64,000 nt of DNA from Steinernema hermaphroditum (lineage: Eukaryota > Nematoda > Chromadorea > Rhabditida > Steinernematidae), in the NCBI GenBank assembly GCA_030435675.1, contig CM059621.1, positions 15,686,001-15,750,000 on the forward strand, in the 5' to 3' direction. Below the pieces are notes generated by a model, which saw only the letters and a program-made list of their open reading frames with translations, was not told where the DNA came from and made no database searches. A program made the translations under genes and the position numbers. Shown piece by piece: positions 12,640 to 22,669 of this stretch. Position 1 is the stretch's first letter. Every line of letters starts with the position of its first letter.

Positions 12640-13850
12640 GATTACATCGACACAAAGTGGATGGATTAGCAGGCATGTAGCAGGTAGCTCTCACTCACAG
12701 CTACTATGCCCACATAGCGTCTCCACGAGCTCGTTTCTATTTTATGGTAATAGAGAGGAATCACATCGAAGCTTGACAGCGCTGGGTACGTCATTTCTTT
12801 CTCTTTCTAATTCCTTCTAAGCCAAATGAGATGAACAGGCCGCTAAGAAGAAGGTGAGTAAGTTACTAGATGGTGTAAGGCGCTTTGTGTGTGATGCGGG
12901 CTTTGTAGATAAAGTGAATCAACGGAGAACCGACGTTTGGCCATTCTGCTCCCTTATTCAAAAGTGACTCACAAGGGAAGCTCTCAACGTGTTTCACGCC
13001 GATTGAGCTGATTGAGCTGCATTTTACCGTAAACATTCAAGGAATAAACATGGTCTCAAAGGATCATACCATCCTATGTAAAAACCTATCCAAAATTAAC
13101 AGGCCACATAAAGAGTCCTTGATCGACATTCCGAGATGCGAGATGCCTAGTTACTACCTAGTTTTGCCCTCAACCACGTACATTGTTGGGTCTTCTTTTT
13201 AGTCTCACTATACTTCATCTCTAGTGGTTCGGTAAGCAAATTCGAGAGCAAAAATGCCACCAACGCACGGGGTTTTATAAGCTACCTGTTTAAACGTTTA
13301 AGTACCATAACAGATAATTAAGCAGTATGTGGGTGACCCTCACAGCTACTCTGCCTACTTAAGGACTCCAGTAGATCAGTTCGACTTTACGGAAATAGAA
13401 GCCAAATGTTGAAAAAGTCACACTTCAGAGAGAGCTATTGGACGGCCTGACCGATCGCTGCCGATGGACATGAACTACATACAATTGTTGGGTCTACTGT
13501 ATGCGTTCGTCATACATAACAACATGAGCATGCTCACCTATCATCTATTCACCATAACTCCAATTTTTCCGAATGGGGAATGTCGACAATCATCACCAAA
13601 AATCTCAGATATGGCCATCCTATCACTTCAATTTCATAAGATCCTAACGTCGTGCTAATGAACCGAAAATTTAGAAGCGTATAGTTATCCCTTTATTTCT
13701 ATTCACGGGGCTTTTTCAAAAATTATACCCTTAAGAACTACTATTTTGTATTTGTTGTATCAGAACATGTTGCTTACTTTCGAGTTTCGTTCCACTTCAT
13801 CTCAAGCGGTTCGTGGCACAATGCAACAAAAATGTTATCGCAGATTTATA
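12640..13850. repeat. diverged tandem duplication, unit about 620-650 bp
   Basis: Copy one starts near 12670 (GCAGG or AGCAG.., CTCACAGCTACT.TGCC, GTTTCTATTTTATGG against GTTCGACTTTACGG, AATAGA). Copy two starts near 13320. A second matching block is at about 13180-13255 and 13770-13830 (CACTTCATCTC(T/A)AG(T/C)GGTTCG). The copies are strongly diverged and no protein is apparent. Confidence 0.6.
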
Positions 13851-14090
13851 TATACATACAGATAAAGCTGAGAAAATCACCAATTAGGGACATAAAGAGT
13901 TTTCACTGCAAAGTCAAGTAAGGTGGTTCTGTAGAAACCTAATTATCCTTTGTGGAAAACACTTATTGAATTTGAGGGTCACTATGCACGCAATGAGTCA
14001 GCAGTCCCGAACTTTGACTTATGACGATCATTTAATCCCCTATACACATCACCACAGAACACTCATTCCTCGAAACGGTCCTGAACTTAA

Positions 14091-14166
14091 CCCGAAGAGT
14101 AGTGGTTCAGCACACATCCGGGATGTTTATACATCCCGGACGTGTGCTGAACCACTACTTTTCGGG
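14091..14166. repeat. 76-bp hairpin, 36-bp arms, 4-nt loop
   Basis: The left arm 14091-14126 begins CCCGAAGAGTAGTGG and the right arm 14131-14166 is its reverse complement with two mismatches. Read as plus-strand RNA, one mismatch becomes a G.U pair and the other an A.C; read as minus-strand RNA, the second becomes a U.G pair. The loop is TTAT (14127-14130). It could be a miniature inverted-repeat remnant or an expressed stem-loop. It is long and well paired for a chance event. Confidence 0.8.
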
Positions 14167-14199
14167 AACCACTTCGGATACATAGAATTCGCCATTGTC

Positions 14200-14940
14200 C
14201 GACTCATTTCGACTCTCGAGTGAGCGCCTCGATTGCGACAAAAACGTTATCACCGCCGCTCGCAGTTTTAGAGACCACCCCGAAAGTGCTCTCAAACCAC
14301 CAAAAAACCCACTTCCCCGTTGTCGTGGACCGCTCGCGGAAAGGTCGAAACCGGACTCACAGACGTAATGCAAAAGCGGCGAAAGATGCGCACGGCGAAC
14401 AACAATGAAAATTAAACTCCGCGAACAAACCGGCGCCGCCACAACACAACCGGAGGGGCGAGGGTCGCGGTGGCGGCGTGGAGCCGCTCTGCAACCACCC
14501 GACGCGTCCTCTGCACGCACACACCCAATGCAGCGCGACGGCCGAAAAAAAGAGCGAAAGAAGCAGCAGCAGCACGGGGAAGAAGAGGCCGGCGGCGCAA
14601 TAAAAATCGTCGACCGCAACAGCGCGTCGCCATCGTTTTTCGTGCGTCCAAAAAATCGGAATAAATTTTGTTGCGAAGGGAGAGGCGGCGGGGGGCCGTT
14701 CGCCGCGGTTTGAGTGACAGTTCGCCGCGTCGGCGCCGATTCGCAGAGGATGCGAAATGGCTCAAAAATGCAAATGGGCGACTCAAGGTTGCGGGGCTTT
14801 TTGAGGCGAGCGAGGGGCTTAATGGCTTTAGGGACGAATTGATTAAACGCTTTTTCGCAACATCTGCTCTTTCCGGCGAGATCGCCGTGTTTCCATTTGT
14901 TTTTAGCACGTTAGTGGGGCGCGGTTTTTAGAGAGGTGGT
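14200..14940. other. CpG-rich island upstream of the 108-aa gene
   Basis: This is the largest GC- and CpG-rich block in the arm, with open frames on both strands and runs such as AGCAGCAGCAG (14559 region). None of the frames carries a recognisable domain and they overlap in antisense, so I do not call them. Its position 0.3-1 kb upstream of the first clear coding gene makes a promoter or 5' region plausible. Confidence 0.35.
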
Positions 14941-15190
14941 CATCGAGGGGAGAGGAATCCTTATGGGGTCAAAAATTGAGAAACATGTTGGCAGCATGGA
15001 CTTTGTGCTTTGCGAACGTCTGCTTATCAAAAATTCAGAAAACAGGCCTTTAAGAGGAAGTCGCTAGCGAGAGCACAAAGAACAAAGGAGGCACAAGTGT
15101 TTTAAAAGTGTTTGGCCTTCGAATTGTATCGACAGGTATTCAAAAATTCAGTCCGTTCTGCACATCCGCTCCGATCAATGGCCACAAACC

Positions 15191-15517
15191 ATGTTGGAAG
15201 AACTCAAGAATCACGTGACTTCTGACGATTTCTACAATCTTTCCATCGAAAACAACACCTCTCTTCCATTTCCCTTCGAAGTGTTCGAGTCAATCTTCGA
15301 GAAGTTTCTCGAAGACCGCTGGGCACTCGGATATCCTAACATTCTCACGGCTATTTTCGAGGATACGGCGCAAGAGAAACTCAAGAGTTATCGATTGGAT
15401 TTGATCAAAAGCGCCGGAGGAGAGTACTTCAAATGGAAGAAGGAAGGTGGTCAAGAGCTAATGGTGCAGATTGTTCGCGCTCAGGGAGCTTGGACTGTTA
15501 CCTGTATGGTCGACTAA
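15191..15517 (+). CDS. uncharacterised 108-aa protein, single exon
   Basis: I do not recognise the family. The frame is uninterrupted and acidic, has codon use like the neighbouring real genes, and ends in a TAA. The sequence suggests a small soluble helical domain: a Phe/Glu-rich centre (PFPFEVFESIFEKFLED) followed by a basic stretch (EKLKSYRLDLIKS). There is no signal peptide or membrane segment. A candidate splice acceptor (AAATTCAG) lies about 45 nt upstream of the ATG, so a trans-splice site or an upstream non-coding exon is possible; another ATG at 15178 is out of frame. The gene points towards the tyrosine phosphatase, which is convergent with it and ends only about 150 bp away. Confidence 0.65.
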   Translation: MLEELKNHVTSDDFYNLSIENNTSLPFPFEVFESIFEKFLEDRWALGYPNILTAIFEDTAQEKLKSYRLDLIKSAGGEYFKWKKEGGQELMVQIVRAQGAWTVTCMVD

Positions 15518-15665
15518 AAAGAGGTGTCAAAGTAATGCGATGTCCTGTAACGACACTAATGTTAATGAGCACTTTTGACGATGTTTGTCTGTCTACAAGG
15601 GACGTATAATGCGGGACGTCTGCAAGTGTAAGTGACTGTAATCCAGCCGCTCCGATAACATTCAG

Positions 15666-17121
15666 TCACTCTTCGCACGGATCGAATGTAATTAAAGCAA
15701 CACCACGACGTCTTTCGGTGTTGAACTTCTTTATTGCCGGATGGCTCATCCCCTTCGCCTGAAGATACTCACAGATGACGCGGTGCATGAACACATATTG
15801 AACTTCGGTTTGCACTGCTTGCGCGCGTCGCGTTCGAAGCTCCTTCACGACTTCGTAGATCTGTACGTGGAGCATTAAGTGATTGACTTTGAATATCTTT
15901 AAAGTTCACTCACGTTCACGGGTTGCTTGGCTTCCAGTCGCGACATAGCTATCTCTAGTCCAACTACAGTGCCCGTCCTTCCAATGCCTTGAACGAAGTT
16001 GTTGAGCATATGATAACAGTTGTCGTCCTGACTCACCAGCTGAGCAGTGCACGATGCAGACCGAGTCCTTCTTATGGCGAGAGTAGCGGAGCATTCGAAG
16101 AATCCCTAGTCCTCCAGCAGGAACGTGCTTGTCGGGCCAGTCGCGCCAAATGAACATGTTCACGAGGATTGATGCCTCCTTCCCGTCGCCAACTTCCAGT
16201 TGAGTGTAGTCAAATGCTTTGTCCATTTTAGGATCGTTCTAGATAGGAAGCTTATAAGTGTTTTTCCGTTCACAACACATAAATGATCTGACGAACTCTG
16301 CCAACAGAGTGAACTCGAAAAACTACCTTGATATTTCTGACGGAGAGCGTTCCGCACTGCTTGGTTTCACCCTCAGCTAGAGGCCAGTATTGCGCACACT
16401 TCGGTTTGCCATGCTCCTCAACCCGACACAACATCACAATCGAACCGGCTTTCTCTTGCCACTGAAAATTTCTGATGATTCATGCATGGTATGAGTGTTC
16501 GTGTACAATCATCCGGTAGAAATCGTTAACAGTATCATTCACCGGTCCTTGCGTGCAGATCATTCGCATCGGCGAACCCATCTCCACCACCCAATTTGCA
16601 TGGCAGAATCAGGCGGAACGTTGTGTCGGAGGACGACGCGAGTCTTGTCAAAGCACAGAACGTCGTTGTAGCTGCAGAAAGAATGTTTATGCTTGAGGCG
16701 ATCATTCAACAAGTGCTCACCGATTCTTCGGCTTGTTCGCTTCGAACACGGTGATCGCCCCGGCCGGAGGAGGAATCTTTGTCGCTTTCAGCTCAGCGTA
16801 CTCTTTCTGAAGGCCAGCAATCCCAACCTGGCTCAGGCGCTCGATGAACGCGGTCATCACCTCCTTCTTCTCATCGTCGGGCTGAGATCCACGGCATTTC
16901 CGCGATGTCTTATTGTCCTTTTCCTTGTCCTCCTTTTTCTGATCCTCTTCGCCTTCGTCCACTGTTGTTTGCGGACCGCCGTCTTCTACCGTTCCTTCTT
17001 CCACCGTCGAGTCTCGGCGACGGCGGCGAGTCGCTGTGCGCTTCTTCTGAAATGGATGCTCAACGATAACAAACTATATGCGAAAGCTCACCTTTTTCGT
17101 AACAGCGCGAATTCCGCCCAT
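15666..17121 (-). CDS. receptor-less protein tyrosine phosphatase, with an apparent frameshift
   Basis: Classical cytoplasmic tyrosine phosphatase, which removes phosphate from phosphotyrosine through a Cys-phosphate intermediate. Exons: 17121-17092, 17046-16721, 16671-16507, 16461-16327, 16238-16037, 15987-15914 and 15860-15666. The N-terminal part is Lys/Arg- and Glu-rich, as in the large nematode germline/sperm-type family. In order I see the substrate-loop region KNRYNDVLCFDKTRVVL, ICTQGP, the WQEKAGSIVMLC strand, QYWP, the WPD loop (IWRDWPDKHVP), the signature HCSAGIGRTG (Cys and Arg present, split by an intron after HCSAG), and the final QYVFMHRVI..YL. In exon 3, near 16604-16610, the frame breaks just before HANWV: the upstream part reads VVLRHNVPPDS and the downstream part HANWVVEMG in another frame. 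Either bases are missing in the assembly or the gene is damaged. Confidence 0.85.
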
Positions 17122-17386
17122 GTTCTGGCAGTTTAACAGGTCGACTACTCGACTTCCGCGGCACTTTCGAGGACAACCTGTTCAGACTGCACTCACCACT
17201 CAAATGATTCAAAGCCGACTGTCTAGTCTAGACAGAGCGTCATATGCAAAGCGAGACACGTGAACGCTCATCGTCGATTTCGACAATGAGTGTCTACAAA
17301 GCCAGACATCTGCAAAGTCGGAAATCTCATTTCGAACGATCTGCAGTCGATCGGCCGGTTGGGTGCGCTGCTCGCTTGGTCACGAA

Positions 17387-17667
17387 ATGGAGCTCGGCTA
17401 CGTGATCCTGCTTACGCTGATCGCCGTCATCCTGGCGATAGAAGCCACTCTCTGGACCCGCTACTTCTACCTCACCCTGCAGCCGTTGAGCGACTCTGGA
17501 GACGCTGCCGTTAAGGCAAGTTTCGAAAGTTTCTAATGCTTAACAAAATGTTTTCTTTTCAGTCGATGAGCACAACTTCCGGAGTGTCTTGTCAGGCACC
17601 GCAGAGCAACATGATGAACCAGGAACCGATGATGGCGGCGCAAAGCGTGAATTTGCCGAATCAATAA
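17387..17667 (+). CDS. small single-pass membrane protein, 77 aa, two exons
   Basis: Exon 1 is 17387-17515 and exon 2 is 17563-17667, joined in phase 0. Residues about 4-20 form one hydrophobic segment (GYVILLTLIAVILAIEA) directly after a two-residue start, followed by WTRYFYL and a Met/Ser/Gln-rich tail, so a type III or signal-anchor membrane protein is likely. The intron uses a GC donor (AAG|GCAAGT) with a TTTTCAG acceptor; if it were retained the frame would stop within nine codons. The poly(A) signal AATAAA (17663-17668) overlaps the stop codon. I do not recognise a family. Confidence 0.6.
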
Positions 17668-17778
17668 AGTTTCTAGTTTAAAATTTCCGCGGTTATCTTC
17701 TGTGATCCTACTTCGTAAACCCTTAATTTCCGTCGCGAAATTGTACTCGGAATATGCAGAGACGGAAGAGAGAGAGAG

Positions 17779-17874
17779 TCACTGTACTTGCGGGGCGTGA
17801 GTTCCGGTGTGTGCGAAGACGACGGAGGTAGAGAGTAGAAGTGCCGCGACTTCGAGAAGAAGCTTCCTCAGCAT
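17779..17874 (-). CDS. 31-residue secreted peptide or signal-peptide exon
   Basis: A frame of 31 codons begins with an ATG placed directly at a TTTCAG acceptor (17877-17875). It encodes a textbook signal peptide: MLRKLLLEV, then a Leu/Ala core ending VVFA, followed by HTGTHAPQVQ and a stop. Alternatively it is a first coding exon spliced at the GTACAG near its end. I cannot find a downstream exon, because the region below holds the small membrane gene on the other strand. Function unknown. Confidence 0.35.
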   Translation of the reverse strand: MLRKLLLEVAALLLSTSVVFAHTGTHAPQVQ

Positions 17875-17945
17875 CTGAAACGAAGAACGACGGAATTAGG
17901 GCATGACCACATCGAAGCGCAAGGAAACAGTATCCACCACAACCG

Positions 17946-18381
17946 TCAGAGTGCTCCGCCATTGGGTATCACTCCATTCTTTTCTTTCGATCTCACGGAA
18001 TGTAAGCAAGAAAACTCTCCTGGATCTGAAGTTTCACCCTCATTGACGACCGCATATGCTCCACTCTGGTAACAGTGAACCAGGGCAAGCCAACTTTCGA
18101 GGTTCTGCACACGGATGACACAGATGCGGTGCTTCTTGTCGACATTACACTTACAAATCACACACATGAAGAGTTTCCAAAAACAGCAAAATACAGAGAA
18201 ATGTAAATTCGAATTCTGCACAACCTCGGTCATGGTTGTCGTAGCGGGAGTCCGCCAGGTGCATCCTCGAAGCCGAAAAGGAGCATTATAAGCATTCACC
18301 TCGGAATCGTGGGGAAATTCGCTCCAGATGCACCGACCTTCTGGGCTGCTGCCCCAGAAGATGATCTCTAGACAGGGAAAC
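17946..18381 (-). CDS. probable partial gene of unknown family
   Basis: An open minus-strand frame runs from a splice acceptor (CTGTCTAG near 18377) to a TGA at 17946-17948. The first part (GRCIWSEFPHDSEVNAYNAP, then FRLRGCTWR) and the last part (VIRVQNLESWLALVHCYQSG) read as real protein; the middle is hydrophobic and Cys-rich and may be an intron, starting at the GTTGTG near 18231. The frame has no ATG, so an upstream exon must exist, overlapping or preceding the divergent gene at 18451. I do not recognise the product. Confidence 0.35.
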
Positions 18382-18450
18382 AAAGAACTTCTGTGGTTCA
18401 GTTCGTCATTTCTCGAACTTCATCGATGAGGAGCGGTCGAAGCTGCAGAT

Positions 18451-19765
18451 ATGTCGAAGAACTTCCAACCAGGATCTTGCGAAATTCCGGAGACGGCTGA
18501 AAACGCACCAAGTCGACAGAGAAGTCAAAGTGCGGAAGTTGTAAAGAGTAGAAAGAGCCCTCCAAAGAAAAGAAGATGGTGTTCGGTCAGTCTTTTCCAG
18601 CTCTTGCTCGCTACTTTTCCATTTCAGAAGGGGACGCCATTCATTGACCGATTTCTTCCGTTTAAACGTGCCCCAAAAACTAAACCGACCCTCCTCTTCC
18701 ACGAGAAGCCGACCGTCAACGTGTGCAACCTTGCGTCTCCGATCACAATCCTATCGAAACAACGGCTGACACGAGATCCGAATGGAGGGCTTCTGTTCCA
18801 TGAGAAGATCGTCATTGTTGGAGGCCGAAAACGGTGGAGAGCAAGTGATAGTGGAACCATAAAGTTGGTGCCAGAAGAGGTAAAGAAGATGGAGAAGGTT
18901 GGATGATGGGTTCATTCAGTAGTGCTATTCTATTTTGCAGCTTTGGCGCTCTGCATCCCCATACCGAAACGAAAATCGCCATTCCGTGGGCCTCGGACAC
19001 AACAGAATCGTCATAAGGCGCACCACGCGACTTCTCCAATGCTTTTCGCATTTGGAAACTGCGAGGACGGCGACCGAAATCATGCACTACTCCAGCGACC
19101 GTCAGGACATGAAGAACAAGAAGCGTGGAGTTGTTGGCAACTGTGTCGGTTTCCATGGACTCCAGGACTTGCTAACCTTCGAAATGCACCGAGAACTGAC
19201 CGAAGGGCGGAAAGGAGCTTATTCTATAAAGGAAACCATCGTTGTACACCTCACGGACAGCTTTCAGTTCCCTGACAGGCAAGTGCCGCTTCTGTGCGGT
19301 CAAAGAAGACCGTCACCAGCGGCTGACAATCCGATTTCCTTCGAAGAGAAGGTTTTCACAGGAAAAGACGTATTCAGAATTGTCCGCTTCATCAACGTCG
19401 CCCCATTGACGGCGATACCAAGGCCAGGAAAGGTAAGTTGTCCGGAAACATGTCCAAAAACATCCATCTTCAGCCATCTGCCGCATGCTCGCTGACAGAA
19501 AGTCGTGAGTACTGTGAAGCCGTCGAAGAGGCGACCACTCAGAGCAGTGGCAGCGAGGATTCTGAGACAGTCAGCCAAAGTCCGGCCAATATCACACCAG
19601 CCGAGTCTCCTGCATCTCCGCCGGTCCCTTCCTCAATTCCATTCAATATATTCCATTCAATTTCAGGGCTCCCAGAGTGATCCTGTGGAAATCGACATGC
19701 GAAGTGCCGCCAACAACAAAGGAGGCAGCTTTCGGATAATACGTGACTGTTGCAGGATGCAGTGA
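18451..19765 (+). CDS. uncharacterised multi-exon protein
   Basis: Exons: 18451-18585, 18628-18879, 18941-19432, 19474-19623 and 19667-19765. The last intron has a weak donor (CCG|GTCCCT); if it is not used the protein ends at 19680 instead. The N-terminus is Ser/Arg/Lys-rich (KSPPKKRRWCS) and may be a nuclear signal. The centre has two similar phrases, LLFHEKPTV and LLFHEKIVIVG, which suggest an internal repeat, followed by a long region (IVIRRTTRLL..., CVGFHGLQDLLTFE, FPDRQVPLLCG, FRIVRFINVAP). The C-terminus is a low-complexity Ser/Pro/Glu tail. No known domain is evident to me. AATAAA at 19812-19817 could end the transcript. The first intron (42 nt) is a multiple of three without a stop, so it could be retained. 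Confidence 0.65.
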
Positions 19766-19876
19766 GCAGAAGATGAACTTGTTGTTTAGAAACTGGACAG
19801 CTGAAGTTACAAATAAATTTATGTTGCAAAACGGACAACAAATATGAGAGTGACAAACCAAGTGAACAATCACTCT

Positions 19877-20654
19877 TCAGGCCTTCTTCGCGGTTTCCTC
19901 GTCACTGTTTTTGATGGCCCTCGGACGGCGACAGTAGATACGATGGATAGCCCAGTTCTTACTCTGGCATTCGGTGCTGCAGTAGGAACAGTTGTAGCAG
20001 CAGTTCAGGCGCGCCTTTTTTCCACACTGGCAGCACCACTGGTATTTCTTCACGTCGGCAATGACGGCGTCGTATTTCTCCTGCAGCTTCGAAAGGTGGT
20101 CGTCTACTTGAGCACGGTAGAAGTTGATAGTCATTTGCCTAAATCAATGCAGTTGCCAAGAATGAATTACGACGGTGATCGCACCTCTTTTCCTTCAATT
20201 CGATGTCCAGCTCTTCACGAAGACGCTTGTCGTCGTCGATCAGTTCTTGCTTGAATTCTTCGAAAAGCTGAAACGAGGAAATTAGAGCCGAAAGTGTCAG
20301 GATAACATGCCTTGCTGGCAGCAGCGGACAATGATGCGCATCTGACCCTGTCGTACTGCTCCAGCCAATGTTTCTGAAGCTCCAGTATAACGCGGCTTTC
20401 TGGGAGGAGGTGATCGACGTGATCAGCATCATGCACCTCTGAAAAGAACTCTTGGAAGCCATTGTGCGTATAGTATGTGTTGTTAATATTATTGCCAGGG
20501 GGTTCTTCTGACGACATTTCAAAAGGATGATGCGCATACCTTCCTTGGGTACCATGAATCGTTCTCCGTCTTCCATGTTTTCCAATGCGTACAACATCGA
20601 GAAGTCCTGCAAAGACATCGCCACCTTGGCGGGGATATAGTAACCACAACACAT
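19877..20654 (-). CDS. MYND zinc-finger protein, BS69/BRA-like
   Basis: Exons: 20654-20540, 20438-20347, 20267-20185 and 20138-19877, giving about 180 aa. After an N-terminal region (MCCGYYIPAKVAM...) comes a charged coiled-coil (KQELIDDDKRLREELDIELK, then KLQEKYDAVIADVKK) and a C-terminal MYND finger, YQWCCQCGKKARLNCCYNC followed by SYCSTECQSKNW and HRIYC. The Cys/His spacing and the SYC..ECQ..W..H...C wording match the ZMYND11/BS69 type, whose nematode relatives (bra-1, bra-2) bind the BMP receptor-associated machinery. This copy lacks the PHD/bromo/PWWP modules of full BS69. It lies 130 bp downstream of cdk-1 on the same strand, a spacing typical of a nematode operon. Confidence 0.8.
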
Positions 20655-20783
20655 TTGCAAGAAATAGACGAGAAAGTTACCAGTAACTATGTAACTAAGG
20701 AGTCAGCGACAAAGCTTTATTGATGTTCTCACAGAAACGAAAATGAAAATTGGACTACAAAATTCCTCCTAATTATGGCATTT

Positions 20784-21902
20784 TTATTCCAGCTGTGTTC
20801 CGTCGTAGACGCCAGCGGGAAGCACAGATTTGTCCAGATCGTCGAAATAGGGATGCTTCAAAATCTTCTTGCAGGAGATACGTTCCACGGGATAGTAAAT
20901 GAACATTCTCTGCAGTAGGTCCAGGCCTTGTACGTTCAGGTACTTATTCATCACTTCATTCAGCTTGTTGCCGTTCCAATGCGGGAAGGACGGCTTGAAG
21001 TCGCGCAGCATACTGATTCCGGGCCACATCATTTCATTGGGTGTGCCCAATACACTGAAAAGAAACACTTCATGCAAAGGAACAGAAAAGTAGAGCATTA
21101 CCGAAAGACCTTGAACAGCTCGTCGATTTCGGAGTCTCCAGGGAACAACGGCTTCTTTGTAGCCATCTCGGCGAAAATACAGCCCATACTCCAGACATCA
21201 AGGGCCATTGAGTATTTGTCCGTTCCGAGCAATACTTCAGGTGCGCGATACCACAGTGTGACAACCTCGTGAGTATAGGCACGTAGAGGGACTCCAATAA
21301 CGCGTGCGAGTCCAAAGTCAGCAAGCTTGATTGTGCCCTTCTTGTCTACGAGGAGATTCTGCGGTTTGAGGTCGCGATGGAGTACACGGCGCTGGTGACA
21401 AAAGCACATAGCCTGGCACATCTAATAACGTATGGAATCGTTGTGCATGAATCACAATGATGATGTACCCACCTGATACATGTAGCTTTTCAGCATGGCG
21501 GGCTCCAGTAATTTTGTGTAGGGCAGTGAGTCGAGATACTTCTTTAGGTCCATTGACAGGAATTCAAAGATCAGGTACAGGTGCGTCTCTTCCATGATCA
21601 CCTGTTGCAGGTCAACGATGTTCGGGTGACGCAGCTCGCGCAGCATCGACACCTCCCTGATGGTCGTTGATGGTACGCCCTCTTCTTCGCTTTCCAGTCG
21701 TATCTTCTTCATGGCGACCATCTCCTTCGTGAGCCGATTGCGGCCTTTGTAAACGACTCCATATGTGCCTGAAAGATAAAAAGATAGAAATGTGCTTGTG
21801 ACGCGTCTCAAGACACTCACCTTCTCCGATCTTTTCGAGTTTCTGGAAGTCTTCAAGGTTAACTGCACGGAGCGCGTCACCGTGCGGACCCGGTTCGACC
21901 AT
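20784..21902 (-). CDS. cdk-1: cyclin-dependent kinase 1
   Basis: Mitotic Ser/Thr kinase that partners with B-type and A-type cyclins. CDS exons: 21902-21821, 21768-21473, 21421-21102 and 21054-20784, giving 322 aa, close to the 332 aa of Caenorhabditis CDK-1. I see the Gly loop [12 protein letters not shown] (with the Thr-Tyr inhibitory pair), the VAMKK lysine, the cyclin helix [11 protein letters not shown] (the canonical PSTAIRE alanine is Thr here), the catalytic loop [11 protein letters not shown], the T-loop [13 protein letters not shown], and the C-terminal LPAG..YDG..LE. CFCHQRR and ATKKPLF are nematode-type wording. An acceptor (TTTCAG) lies 13 nt before the ATG, fitting trans-splicing or a 5'UTR intron. 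AATAAA overlaps the stop, with another about 65 nt on. Confidence 0.95.
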
Positions 21903-22669
21903 CTTTCTGCCGGTGCTGAAACGAAAATGAAGATGAATGTAGACTGCGAGACATTGCAATTGTCTGTCTATACACGCGCTGAACCTGTCTAAGCACACAA
22001 ATTGCCGGTACTGCCGCCGGTTCAATGTCTAGATTCGAGACGCTGTCTGACGCTGCCAGTCATGAAATGTCTATCAACGTCTGAACTCAGGCACTCAAAG
22101 AGCGTGCGATACACTGTCTGGAGAAGCAGAGAAACCGCCAACGTTTGTATAAACACGCATGAGGACTGTCCGAGTCCCCAGGAAGTCTGTCTGAACAAGC
22201 AGAGTAATGCGACTGAGAGACACTGCAGTTGTCTGTTGAAGGAGTGTCTGGACAGACAGACAGAGAGACTAGACTGTTTGTTTTGCCCAGACATCGCGCT
22301 GCAGACATCATTTTGCCTAGACATCGCGCGGCAAACACGCAAGACAAAATCAACTGTCTGTATAAATAGATATAGACATAAACAATAGACAAATACAGCA
22401 CAAACGTCTAAACTTGAGCAAAATTATGGGAACAGACACAGACACCGCGGAAGTATCCGAAAATTGAACAGACAAACGGACTTGTCGTTTGCAGACCGAG
22501 CGCGCGAGGTGAGTGTGTCGAACATACAAAGAAACAGAGCTTTCGAAGTTTCTTGGTCCTGGAACGACAACTCGAAAGGCAGTAAGTGGGCTAGACGCTA
22601 GCGAGCCGAAGTCGGCGTCGCTTCCTCTGTCTGAGCGAGTTCCGCCAGGAAGATCCCGCTAGCTCCAGG
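21903..22669. promoter_or_regulatory. divergent promoter region cdk-1/rpl-19, dense in GTCT/AGAC
   Basis: About 770 bp separate the two divergent housekeeping genes. From about 21955 to 22500 the tetramer GTCT or its complement AGAC occurs roughly 30 times, often as TGTCTG or CAGACA, several-fold above chance. A stretch at about 22280-22420 (GCCTAGACATCGCGCGGC, AAACACGCAAGACAAAATCA) is related to one at about 25600-25680. The last 170 bp before the rpl-19 start are GC-richer and lack the bias. Confidence 0.6.
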
